Source: Mytilus edulis
Taxonomy: Eukaryota > Mollusca > Bivalvia > Mytilida > Mytilidae
Assembly (NCBI RefSeq): GCF_963676685.1
Contig: NC_092348.1
Span: forward strand, 24,651,386-24,715,385
Direction of reading: 5' to 3'
Length of the DNA: 64,000 nucleotides
Part shown: positions 33,101-42,742 of the stretch, piece after piece
How the letters are laid out: each line of letters begins with the position of its first letter
Numbering within the stretch: position 1 is the stretch's first letter
Translations under genes and position numbers: made by a program
Notes under the pieces: model-generated
The model's database searches: none
The model's input: only the letters and a program-made list of their open reading frames with translations
Told to the model about the DNA's origin: nothing

Positions 33101-36100
33101 ATTTATGTAAAAGAAACGTTTTGAATAAAAAACAGCGTCTATCATGGAAAAGAATATTCAACGTATATAGTCATGAATAAAACGGAATAAACATGCGGAT
33201 AATATATATACAGGAATGATCTATAGTTCAGTCCTTATCTGGTACTTGTATCCTAGCAATTTGAGATTGAGATCGACGGGAAATTTTACCATTTTGAAAT
33301 TTTAGAAATTGTTGAACGGTTAAACTGCATATTCTTTTTGGTCTGTACGTTTCACAAGGGCTTGGTTATCGCTGTTGCGAATTTTGATATTAGTAGTCAC
33401 CTGAACTTATATAATAATCTCAACGAAAGTGTAGATGGCTGGATGAGTTGAATAAAACTGTTCATTGTAATGACTATGAAAAGACTCTGGCCCATTGTAA
33501 TGTTGGTACGTTTTGTTTCTTCATTGGGCACAGCCGTCCACATTGTTGATAGAAATTTTGAGTTGCTGGTAACGTAGTTTTCTACTAAAAAGTCGGCAAA
33601 TTTGTTAATAAATTAATTCTTTATTATTTTGTTCAGTTGATTTGTTGACATTTTAGTTTATTTAAACACCATTAAGTTTTTTTGTTTTTTTATTAAAAGT
33701 TATGGATTTATTTTTCATATATTTTTGAATAAATCTGCTCAAATGTAGTAACTTTTCAACAGGTAAAATTCGGGGAAACGTAATGTGTTTTTCCGCGCAA
33801 ATGTGGATTTTTTCCACGCCAATGAAGGACCAATCCATGCAAACGTATTGCGCCGATTGGAACCTACACCATAATGATTATATTCAAGTCACAATAAAAC
33901 ATTTCAGCAAAGAATAGTACTGTGGATTCATCAATAATCATTGGATACCAATTTTCATGGGAACAGGGGAACCACGAATTTAAATGTTCAACATAAAACA
34001 GATTTTAGAAGGGAATGTATGCAGAATTTGCTAAAACAACAAAATTTAAATATCCACGAATATGCAAGTTTTCATAGATACACGAAAATTGCTACCCAGG
34101 AAAATAAATGAATCCACAGTAATTCTGATTAAAATAGCTATGATCTTACATCACTTGAAACATATCCAGCAATAGATGATACTATCACAATAGAACCACC
34201 ACTGGAAAAAAAATCAATATATTTAATATATATATATATATTTATTACAAAAAAAGTATAAATGCAGTTATAGTATACACAAGAAACATACAATACAGGA
34301 CAAAAATGCTAGACAAGTCAAGTTTATATTAATAATATATATATAAGTGTATAGATAATTGACCCATGTGGACCTTATTTACACAATTCCATGAATTGCT
34401 TTATAGAGCCGACAACAATAGACTGAATATCTTTATTGGGATCTAAAATAGTTTTAAGTTTAGAATTTGAGTCAAGCTGGTTAAAATTAGAATAATGGGT
34501 TTTATCTGTTGTTTCAAGAATTAGATAACAAGTGTTTCAAGTTGATAAAAAGAAATGCAAGAAAGTCGAATGCATTGGCTTTCTATATTCCAATAAGGTA
34601 AACAAATAGAGATTTAAGTGAAAGTTGACAAAATCATCTGCATTTCCACAAAATTTGGGTTTAGGAACATAGAGTGCAGGCTTCTGACAAACTAGATATT
34701 CAAGTCAGATATGTGAGTAATTATAAATAAATGATGAGATGATGCCCCTGGTGCATGTACCGTTATAAAGGGCATGCATTACTCAAGAATTGTAAAAGTG
34801 ATATCCCAGAAATTTTACCTTAATCAGAGTTTTGTGGTATTTACATGATTTAGAATTAATTCGAAGCATTGTGTAAGTTTCAGAACAATTGGTTGAGGTA
34901 AACTTTATGTTAGAGAACAAAAACAAGTGGTTTTGAAACTGTCCATAAATCTTTGCTTTTGTGTCCAAATTCAGGACACAAAAGCAAATATTTACGGACA
35001 GAATCAACAAGGTCATACAGCTGGTCACACTGACCATTCGATCAGGTGAGATATTGACCACTACAATTGAGTATTCTAAGATTTAATGACATACCCTCTT
35101 TTCTCTATGTGTGGTACAATTTCTTTACACAGCATAAATGTGGCTTTCACATTTGTATCAAAGAGCTGAAATAATAAAAATATTCAAATATAAAAAAGAT
35201 GTGGTGTAATTGCCAATGAGACAGTTGACTAATTAGAAATTATTGCAAGCAATTATTATTGCGATTTTGACTTTTAGATGAAAATGCAATTTTAATTTTT
35301 GCGATATTCAGAAAAAAATCCTGTTTAATTCATATACAAAAATTCCATAATGCGAGTTTTAGTTATTACGATTACAAATGTATAACCCTGTCGCATTTTT
35401 TGCAATAATAAAAACATCGCAATAATTTCTGAATTTACAGTATTAAATCCGGTAACACAAAATCATATATAATTGATTTATCATGGTTCCTAAAGTAAAA
35501 CAAATGTATGAAATAATACCTAGTGGAGATAGCTCTCTTGCAAAGATTTAATTTCCCATTTTTATTCAAGTCAGGTTTTCAAATTTCCAAATGTATTTAA
35601 GGTGGTACACTACAGGGAGATAACTCTGTAAAATCAGCTAAACGTTTTAATTACGTTGTGTTGTTAAGGGAATATTAAGCTTCTCAATGATCAAAATAAG
35701 AGTTTGTCAAACTGCTATATAACCAGTGTAATTTTTCTGATAAAACGGTTGGTTCAAATTGGTTCAAATTTTTTGAAATTTTTATATTTTTGTAAAAGGG
35801 TCAAAGTAAATACTTTGTCAAAATTTTAAGAAAATTAAACGAGCCAAATTAATTTTAGTTAAAGTGTTAGGTACCACCTTAACCTCTCAGGTTTTCATTT
35901 GCCTTATATCTTATATCTACTACACACTTTTGAACTATTTGCTTTAAAAGTTATGTACATGTACTATTATATTTGTCAGAAAATTTTGTTTTTTTAAGTT
36001 ACGGTAGAGATCATTTTCTGTATAGTTTCTTTTGGGTGTTGCAAAAGATCATGTGTCTCTATACTGTATATGACTTTGCTACATGAAATCTGATGTACAG

Positions 36101-39100
36101 CAACATAGCTAAACATCGACATCATATAAATTAAAACTTACAAACTTGAGATTATAACATTACTTTTACGATTCAAATTTGGATAAAACCACATCAAAAC
36201 AGCAATTTTGAAATAGATGTTGTTTTATTTTTGATAATATGATAGTAATAGAACATTTTTTTATCCAAGCAATTAAAATGGCTGTTCCCTCCTTAGTTAC
36301 AAAATGTTAACTATGGATCTGATGGTAACTTTTTGCCAATGAAAAACATTATTACATAAAAATTACATTAGAATTTGTTATTCATTTTGTTTTCTTAATA
36401 ATTTTTTATTTTTTTTATTAAACATTTATTTAAGTATACTTTTCCTGTATTCATGGTATTTGTATGTTCTTTCAAGTAAATTCTGTTTATTTACAGATTG
36501 TTATTAAAATGTTTGTCTAGGAACATCTGAAGCAGTTTAACCACACCATATTGTCATGTGCCTGTTATAAACTTTGTCAGAAGTTGTCCTAACTCATATC
36601 TTAATGCTTTTTAATATTTAAAGAATTGAAAGATAAAGGCAGATTGTTGCGATCACCATTCTATAATTGAAGGATGCATGCTATCCTCAAGACATCATCA
36701 GTTGTTTTTGTCATTGGGTTGATGTCTCAATGTTGTAAACCCTTCAGATCTTCTATTATTCCTATCTGAAAGTATTTTATGTTCATTACATTTTTCTTAA
36801 TTTTTTTTTCATTGGAAAACAAAAATTCTTACCTTATCCCAGGCATCTTCTGAACACTGCAAAATATAGAGTTTTATAATAAATGAGTTTTAATAGATAT
36901 ATGAAATACAGCATCATTAATCGGCATGGTGACAAATGTTTCCACAAAAAACTGACTGTACAGGTCTAATGAATAAATAATGATTGTTATTTTTTTAACT
37001 TTTTGTGAGAAGTGATCAAATTAAAAATGTAATGCATATCTTTTTTTCAATCTACTTATAGGTATATATATTTACCTGCTTTTCATTACTTGTCATATAC
37101 TGAAATCCTTTCATTAAAAACACAGTTCACTCTGACATGTACGTCATTGCAATACAAACATTAATTTAATATTGTTATAGCGAGTTTAGTGTGACATTCA
37201 ATTTAACTGAACTTGTATATATATTTTTTGTGAGGGACCGGCTGAAGCCTGCTTCTTGGTGATGAATTTTCTCAATTTAGTAAAGACCCATTGATGGCCT
37301 TCTGCTGTTTTCTGCTGTTCATTTGGGTTGTTGTCTGTTTGACACATTTTCAATTTTATTATCTGGCTGAAATTCACATTCATCAATGATCCTGCTTAGA
37401 AATGTGACAGCTCAGTTGATATTTTCTGTTGTTGGCTTTTGCAAGTAGAAGGACTAATAAAATTTATTGTTCCCTGTCATCCATGTTTACAATTTTGAGT
37501 AAAAAGTAGAGTTTTGAAATTTTGCTTTATATTAATACATGCTCTATTTCCAAAATGCTTGCCTGTTACATAAAAGAATTGGCTATACATTATTACTTAC
37601 ATTAATTAAAGGACCCATTGTTGGATTGGCTGCTGCGTTAGAAACTAAAATATCAATTCCGCCATATTCATCTATCGTCTGAAAACATACAAAAATATCA
37701 AAAATATTCAGATATCAATGTAGTACAAAGCTTATGTAGTTACTCAATAGTAACCTTTAAAGACATTGAGGCAAATTTCTATCACCTTATTTGGTTAAAT
37801 AGCATTTTTATACCATGAATGTTTGAGTTACTCCATCCAAGCTTAAAAAGTGGATTACAACAAATGTATGTTACCATGGCTACTAAACACTTAAAGCCAG
37901 CTAACCTTTTGTATAAGTTTTGTTCGATCATCTTTCTTGCCAACATGACAAACAATTCCACAGACATCCAGATTTTCTTTTTTCAATACATCAACAGCCT
38001 TGTCAACATTCTTTTGTTTTCTGCTACTGACAACAACCTTTGCACCATCTTCTCCAAGACGTCTGGCTATGGCAAAACCAATTCTGAAATTAATTATCAT
38101 TCATAATTACATGTTAACATTTTAACAGAAAAAAATTAAAATTAAAGACATCAAAATTATTTGGACTCACTGGTCATTACAAAGACTGTAAGAGAAAAAT
38201 CACAAGATAAAGAGTAGGCTGATCACAGCTGATAGTGATATGTGTAGATTATCGAGTTATCTATACATTAATATCATAAAATGTCAGCTGCTAGCCACAA
38301 TGTGAACTTTTTTTTGGTGAGTGATTGCAGGTAACAAGCTAAAAAGCTTCACATTGCGTGGTCTGGAGCAGCTGATATTTCATGATATTACATGTATACA
38401 AAGAAACATGATTACCTGTTTATCGTTTATCATTCTATTGCTGGTCTTTTCTCTCTCTCCCTGAGGCAGTTTTATGCTCAACAAAAGCTAGCTTAATAAT
38501 ATCTCTTCAGGGGCGGATGCAGGAATTTTCGAAAGGGGGGGTGCTAACCCAGGGCAAAGGGGGGGGTGCAGGGGGGGTGCAAAACATATGTCCCGATACA
38601 AATGCATTGATCGGCAAAAATAAAGGGGGGGTGCGCACCCCCGGAACCCCCCTCCCCCCTGGATCCGCCACTGCTCTTATCATCCTTCCCTACACCTATA
38701 TCACCCTGCTCAGTAGCTCCACAATTCTGAAATACGGGCTTTGAGACGAGAGCAGGCATATCAGTGACGTCACAATGTGAGAGGTATAGATTATCAAATT
38801 TTCTACACTGTCATTGATATCATAAAATGTCAGCTGTGAGCCACAATGTGAACTTTTTTGGTGAGTGAGCGCAGAGAACGAGCTAAAAAAGCTTCACTGT
38901 GTTGAGAGACACAATTGAAGCTTTTATAGCTCGATCTCTGCTCTCACTCACCAAAAAAGTTCACATTAATATGGCTCGCAGCTGATATTTTACAATATTA
39001 ATTTAATGTGTAGAAAATTTGATAATCTATGGAGGGGGATAGTACCTTTATTGGAACTCCGGGATCAGGTGTTTTTAAGCTCCGGGTTTCGGGATCCAGG

Positions 39101-42100
39101 AATTCTTTTAGTCGGGATTTAAATTTATTTAAATTCGGAACCTCAAGATTTCGTTTTAAGCACAGGATTTCAGGTTCAGGTGCCCTCCTACCAGCCCCTC
39201 CCCCCAATATATACCTCACGCGCTGTGATGCGCTGATAACTACTCCTCATACATTGTGACATCCCTGATAATGCATGTTATCGGTCGTCCCACTGTCTAT
39301 ATCACTCTGTTCAGCTCTTAATATTATTCCGTATCATTCTTTGTGACGTCCAATACATTGACCCGGCCTTAATAACTTTGACCCTGACATATCAGCGACG
39401 TCATAATGTTTGAACCGACGTTAATAACTTTGACCCGAACTTATCAAGTCATCTTTTGTGTGCTGGTGAAACAAAGAAAACACTTCTGAAACACGCAAAT
39501 ATAGCCCGATAAATCGATTATCAGATTATCTGCATATTTATAGTGTAAAATATCAGCTGCTTGACATTATATGAATGCTTTTTGATCTCGTTCGCTACGC
39601 TCACTCGACAAAAAGCTTCATATTATGTCTCACAGCTGATATTTTACGATATCAACATGCAGATAACCTGATAATCGGTACCTCTCGTCTTGAAAGACGT
39701 GATATTATAATTATGGAGGGGTTAAATAGGGTGATAGCCTAGTCCAAATAATTATGACGTCTTGAAAGGCTATTATAATTTTTTCTTTGACCCTTACGTT
39801 GAAGTAAGACGTCAAAGAAAAAAATTATAATAGCCTTTCAAGACGTCATAATTATTTGGACTAATGATATAAGCGTAACAGGGAAGGATATGTGTGGTGA
39901 ACATGGTGAAGGACGATATATTTGTGAGATCGTCCCAGATCATAGATGTCTTGAATTGACAGGTATGCTTACATATAGGACAGTCTAATATGCACAATTG
40001 AGAATTATCTGATAAAAAAGATAAATTTATGTGGGGTCGCCCCGATATTCCGACACCCCGTTAGTCCGACACCCCATTGGTCCGACACTCCGTTAGTCCG
40101 ACACCCCACTAGTCCGAACTCTTGACTTAGATTATGAGAGTATATAACTATGTAAATGGTTGAAATACTGAACGAATGAAAAATAATTGTAAATGCATTG
40201 TACATTAAAAGATATATAAAATAAAAACACTCAAAAACTTGTTTACAAGTGCTTACTTTTAGTAACAGTCTGTGGGGGAAATTCATAAAACGGATAGTTT
40301 TTAGGGACGACATCAACAGTTCAATGTAGGATAAAAAAAACTTACTTCATATAGTTTTTTACTGACCCCCCTTTCCCCCTCTTAACTTAATTTGGAAAAA
40401 ATTAATTGACCAATAAGGATATATATAAAATCGATGTCAATTAAACAAAACTGGCAGCAATTTTGACCCCCACCCCAACCTATTTGAATTAAGTTTTTTT
40501 TTTTTTTTTTTTTTTTATTTTTCATTGATTTTTTTATGTCGTCCCATAGTCACTTGATCAATATTAAATAGTATACGCATCATCTGAATACTAGTAATAT
40601 TTAAAGTATGTCGACTTAAAGCCAACTCGATATTACACTAATGCTTATGTACTCGGGAATGAGAATGTCGTCGCAAAAACTTTTCTGTCATTTAAAGTTT
40701 TATTTACATCAGGCCGATCTGAGGCCGAATTATTAATACTTAGTTCACTGTCAGGTACCGATTTTCGGACGATTTTAAAACAGACGTAGATGTATGCGCA
40801 GTAATACTTGTTTAATAAACAACTGCGCCATGAGCGCATGATACGCCCGTCGTCTTGTGTGTGATTTTTTATGCAAGTATCATAACTAGTTTCTGATATA
40901 TGGCGCCACATCAACATTTAACAAAAAAATCAATAACTCTAAAAGAAAATAATCACCAAAAATTATACAGATTTTTACATTAATATAACTAAGAAGTGTG
41001 TACAGTTTTAAGCAATTAATATAATCATAAATCGTTTTTGAGATACGACGCGACATGTGAGAACCCCTCCTCTTTTTTTTTACAAAATACTCAATAACTC
41101 AAAATAAAAATTTTGAATCATCACCAAAAATATACATAAGAAGTGTAAGGTGTTAAGCAATAATCATAAATCGTTTTTGAGATACGGCGGTACATGTGAG
41201 AATCCTCCCCCCCCCCCTCTTTTTTTTTTTTTTACAAAAACTCAATAACTCAAAAATAAAATTTTGAATTATAACCAAAAAGTATACAGATCTTTAGATT
41301 AATATAACTAAGAAATGTTTTAGCGATAATCATAAATGGCTTTTGAGATACGGCGTGACATGTGAAAAAACACCCCCCTTTTCAGTTACAAAGTCCCGTA
41401 ACTCAAAATGTTTTATTTTATTTTCACCAAAAAAGTATAGAGATCGTTTGAACATCATAAAAAACAACTATATTAGGTTTCATGCAATTTGTATAAGTCG
41501 TTCTCAGGTTACGGTGTGACATGATTACGACGGACAGACAGATGGATAGACGTCACGGACAGACAGACTGACAGATGGTAATTTGTATACCATAATAAAT
41601 GTAAGTCCCGTCAAAGTTTTGACCGGCGTATAAAAACAAACACGTCAGAATTGCCATAACATTCAAGTTACTCCAAAAATTAAACCTGCATTTATTTTGT
41701 TGATATTTTAATACCTGGCCTAGCTATAGATGCTTTTTTGTGATAATATACATGTACGTGGTTCTTTTTCCTGGTTCCGTGAAACTACTATTGCACATTC
41801 GAATACCGGTAACAAGTAAGATTATACCGATCTTCTTATGGGACTTTCTTTGTAGTGTTGTTTATATCCTTCCAGATCAACTAGTTACATTGCAGGTTGT
41901 GAGTGCGAGTTTTTGTTTTGAACAATTTTTATTTTTCTTAATTGCCAAATTGAGCAAAAGAGACAACAACCCGACCAAAGAACAGACAGCAGCCGAAGGC
42001 CACTTATGGGTTTTCAATGCAGCGATAAACTCCCGCAGCCGGATGCGTGCCTCAGCTGGCTCCTTAACAAAAATATTTAGTAATTGTTTTACTTGAACAT

Positions 42101-42526
42101 TTGTAATGTCATTTTTTCTTGTATACTTACAGGTCGATTTTTTATTTTGCCTTTGATAGAGATACTCTAGGGGTATCCCTCGATCTAAGTCGCACAATTC
42201 CTGAATTTGTGTTTATTTCAAATACAATATATAGATCTATATAATAGGACAAACAATATACAATCAATGGGGCGTCGGACTAATGGGGTGTCGGACAAAT
42301 GGGGAGTCGGACCAGTGGGGTGTCGGACCAATGGGGTGTCGGACTAGTGGGGTGTCGGACCAATGGGGTGTCGGACTAACGGGGTGTCGGAACATCGGGG
42401 CTGCCCCAATTTATGTTACCCTTCTGTGGATGCTGTGACTATGGCCACTTTCCCCTTTAGTTTCTGTGCTCTGGCTGCTGTGGTTGACATCCTTACTGCA
42501 ATTTGTCTAGATAACCTGCTAAACAT
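27200..42526 (-). CDS. DHRS4: DHRS4-like NADP-dependent short-chain dehydrogenase, nine exons, complete
   Basis: Coding exons on the minus strand: 42526-42420, 38083-37906, 37678-37601, 36856-36833, 35165-35095, 34201-34150, 29197-29063, 28208-28153, 27314-27200. All junctions are GT/AG, all phases agree, total 816 bp, 271 residues, TAG stop. The protein has the SDR cofactor loop TASTEGIG (31-38), SNAA (108-111), the active-site Ser in VIVSSIAG (161/162) and YAVTK (175-179, catalytic Tyr and Lys). [16 protein letters not shown] and CHVGK match vertebrate DHRS4 (carbonyl/retinal reductase) closely. It ends in SRL, a PTS1 peroxisomal signal, as in mammals. The N-terminus [19 protein letters not shown] is basic and could direct mitochondrial import. 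Exon 4 is only 24 bp. An acceptor-like TTTGCAG just before the ATG leaves room for a separate 5' UTR exon. Introns are full of repeats. Confidence 0.93.
28278..28335. mobile_element. Half copy of the hAT-type MITE
   Basis: GGTTGGAACTCCCCTTTTAA AATGGCTGGATCAGCCCCTG matches the right half of the element at 3892-4019. No left end is present. It lies in DHRS4 intron 7. Confidence 0.6.
28860..28927. repeat. Small hairpin, arms of about 22 bp
   Basis: GGCACTTGTTTCTATCCATG on the left and CATGGATAGAAACAAGTGCC on the right are perfect reverse complements. Located in DHRS4 intron 7. Confidence 0.75.
29951..30045. mobile_element. Half copy of the hAT-type MITE with poly-G end
   Basis: CAGGGGTGGATCTAGTCATT TTAAAAAGGGGTTGTTCCAA, TATGTTCCCATTCAAATGCC then poly-G. 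It is the left half of the family and lacks its right terminus. In DHRS4 intron 6. The rest of this intron from 30100 to 31280 is AT-rich with nothing recognised. Confidence 0.6.
31291..33094 (+). repeat. 'TAGAGGCTCT...GGTGAGCTAA' composite repeat, copy 3, three internal units
   Basis: Begins ACTAGAGGCTCTAAAGAGCC and ends GGCCCTTTGGGCCAGGTGAG CTAA. Internal units of about 490-500 bp start at CTGACCATTTCGGTCATGTT near 31572, 32062 and 32562. Each has GAACATTATTGCTGTTTACA, ATTTCAGGGCAG, GATCTTGACCTG and GCGGCCATCTTG. A GACGACGGACGACAGACGAC simple repeat precedes the 3' end. It sits within DHRS4 intron 6, on the strand opposite the gene. Confidence 0.8.
33917..34123. mobile_element. Short inverted-repeat element (TACTGTGGATTCAT ends)
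   Basis: Left end TACTGTGGATTCATCAATAA and right end AAATAAATGAATCCACAGTA are inverted repeats. The interior has CACGAATTTAAATGTTC and CCACGAATATGCAAG. It ends only about 25 bp from the donor side of DHRS4 exon 6 (34150-34201), so it lies right at the exon edge. No target duplication is clear. Confidence 0.65.
34941..34999. repeat. Hairpin with 26-bp arms
   Basis: GTCCATAAATCTTTGCTTTT GTGTCC and its near-perfect reverse complement are separated by 7 bp. In DHRS4 intron 5. Confidence 0.7.
35226..35444. mobile_element. Inverted-repeat element with 'AATTATTGCGA' ends
   Basis: Left ACTAATTAGAAATTATTGC and right GCAATAATTTCTGAATTTAC are imperfect inverted repeats, with further matching words inside (GCGATTTTGACTTTT). 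It follows directly on a truncated 'GCCAATGAGAC' repeat. In DHRS4 intron 4. Confidence 0.5.
35601..35878. mobile_element. TTAA-flanked MITE, 278 bp
   Basis: GGTGGTACACTACAGGGAG on the left pairs with GTGTTAGGTACCACC on the right (GGTGGTACCTAACAC read inward). TTAA flanks both ends (35597-35600 and 35879-35882), the target duplication of piggyBac-type elements. Because TTAA is its own reverse complement, a longer TIR beginning TTAAGG cannot be excluded. Lies in DHRS4 intron 4. No protein. Confidence 0.6.
37215..37375 (+). repeat. SINE tail fragment
   Basis: GGACCGGCTGAAGCCTGC, GGCCTTCTGCTGTTTTCTGC and GGGTTGTTGTCTGTTTGACA match the tail of the SINE at 58054-58300. The tRNA-like head is absent. 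In DHRS4 intron 3. Confidence 0.65.
38232..38410. repeat. Diverged fold-back element, cluster member 1
   Basis: GTAGATTATCGAGTTATCTA, TATCATAAAATGTCAGCTGC and GTGAACTTTTTTTTGGTGAG on the left; GCTTCACATTGCG, CAGCTGATATTTCATGATAT on the right. It is the same family as 38786-39030. In DHRS4 intron 1. Confidence 0.6.
38508..38673. mobile_element. hAT-type MITE, 166 bp
   Basis: Starts CAGGGGCGGATGCAGG and ends CCCTGGATCCGCCACTG. CTCTT occurs on both sides (38503-38507 and 38674-38678), a partial target duplication. Interior shares ATGCATTGATCGGCAAAAAT with the copy at 3892. Confidence 0.7.
38786..39030. repeat. Fold-back element, cluster member 2
   Basis: ATAGATTATCAAATTTTCTA CAC pairs with GTGTAGAAAATTTGATAATC TAT at the other end. 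The arms continue through TGTCAGCTGTGAGCCAC/GTGGCTCGCAGCTGATA-like words and GTGAACTTTTTTGGTGAGTG AGCGCAGAGA/…CTCACTCACCAAAAAAGTTC AC. The loop holds GAACGAGCTAAAAAAGCTT. It is one of three relatives within 1.5 kb. Confidence 0.75.
39028..39215. repeat. 'CCCGAAATCCCG' minisatellite, reverse orientation
   Basis: TATGGAGGGGGATAG at the left, then GGAACTCCGGGATCAGGTGT, TTTCGGGATCCAGGAATTC, and CCTCCTACCAGCCCCTCCCC at the right. It is the reverse complement of the kind of array at 15255-15420 and directly abuts the fold-back element at 38786-39030. Confidence 0.6.
39515..39677. repeat. Fold-back element, cluster member 3
   Basis: CGATTATCAGATTATCTGCA and AAAATATCAGCTGC on the left pair with CAGCTGATATTTTACGATAT and TGCAGATAACCTGATAATCG on the right. 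The loop is CG-rich (GATCTCGTTCGCTACGCTCA CTCGAC). Confidence 0.75.
39742..39861. mobile_element. 120-bp palindromic MITE, TA-flanked
   Basis: GTCCAAATAATTATGACGTC TTGAAAGGC on the left is the reverse complement of the right end. The arms extend about 50 bp to TTTCTTTGAC. TA lies on both sides (39740-39741, 39862-39863), which fits a Tc1/mariner-type target site. Too short to encode anything. Confidence 0.65.
40925..41530. repeat. Tandem repeat of about 150 bp, four diverged units
   Basis: Units contain CAATAACTC-AAAA-TAAAA, TCACCAAAAA-TATACAGAT, AATATAACTAAGAA, AATCATAAATCGTTTTTGAG ATACGGCG and GACATGTGAGAA followed by poly-C/poly-T. The last unit leads into GACGGACAGACAGATGGATA GACG simple repeats. 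Confidence 0.7.
41938..42110 (-). repeat. SINE tail fragment, reverse
   Basis: AAAAGAGACAACAACCCGAC CAAAGAACAGACAGCAGCCG AAGGCCACT … CCAGCTGGCTCC-like order is the reverse complement of the SINE tail at 58150-58300. Nested in the 40032-42408 element. Confidence 0.7.
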
Positions 42527-42742
42527 TCTGCAAAGGTTAATTATCAGGACTTTGTTATCAGTTTAAAGTACAAAATTTGCATTCAAGCAAAAAGAAAGGG
42601 AAACCCCGTCGTCCTTCGGAGTACTTTGAGATTATAGAGTGCAATACAGCTCACAACGATTTTTCGATATTCTCTGGTTTTATCATACTCTTTCTACGTT
42701 TTTAATTGGCTGATATTTATAAGTTTTACGTTATATTTAGCC
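42527..42742. promoter_or_regulatory. Putative bidirectional promoter between DHRS4 and TK2
   Basis: Only 216 bp separate the DHRS4-like ATG (minus) from the TK2-like ATG (plus). An ATTGG (inverted CCAAT box) lies at 42705-42709. The patch AACCCCGTCGTCCTTCGGAG at 42602-42621 is more CG-rich than its surroundings. There is no TATA box at a convincing place. The start of transcription is not visible, and an acceptor-like TTTGCAG next to the DHRS4 ATG means that gene's promoter could instead lie within or beyond TK2 exon 1. Confidence 0.55.

Larger units (their letters stand above)
40032..42408. mobile_element. 2.4-kb element with inverted subterminal 16-bp arrays, 7-bp target duplication
   Basis: Ends are TGGGGTCGCCCCGATATTCC and GGAACATCGGGGCTGCCCCA. 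Just inside each end is an array of a 16-bp unit (GGTGTCGGACTAACGG and variants): about four units at 40048-40115 and eight at 42268-42395, in opposite orientations. ATTTATG flanks the element at 40025-40031 and 42409-42415. The interior has a 91-codon open frame without known domain (40645-40917, minus), units of about 150 bp with AATAACTC and TTTTTGAGATACGGCG (40925-41530) and a SINE tail in reverse (41938-42110). The superfamily is not recognised. It sits 11 bases inside DHRS4 intron 1. Confidence 0.75.

Noticed and set aside
40645-40917. 91-codon open frame inside the 2.4-kb element as a transposase
   Set aside because: Too short and no catalytic or DNA-binding motif could be seen. It may be cargo or chance.
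42363-42566. Plus-strand 67-codon open frame across DHRS4 exon 1
   Set aside because: It is the antisense shadow of DHRS4 exon 1 plus the transposon terminal repeats.
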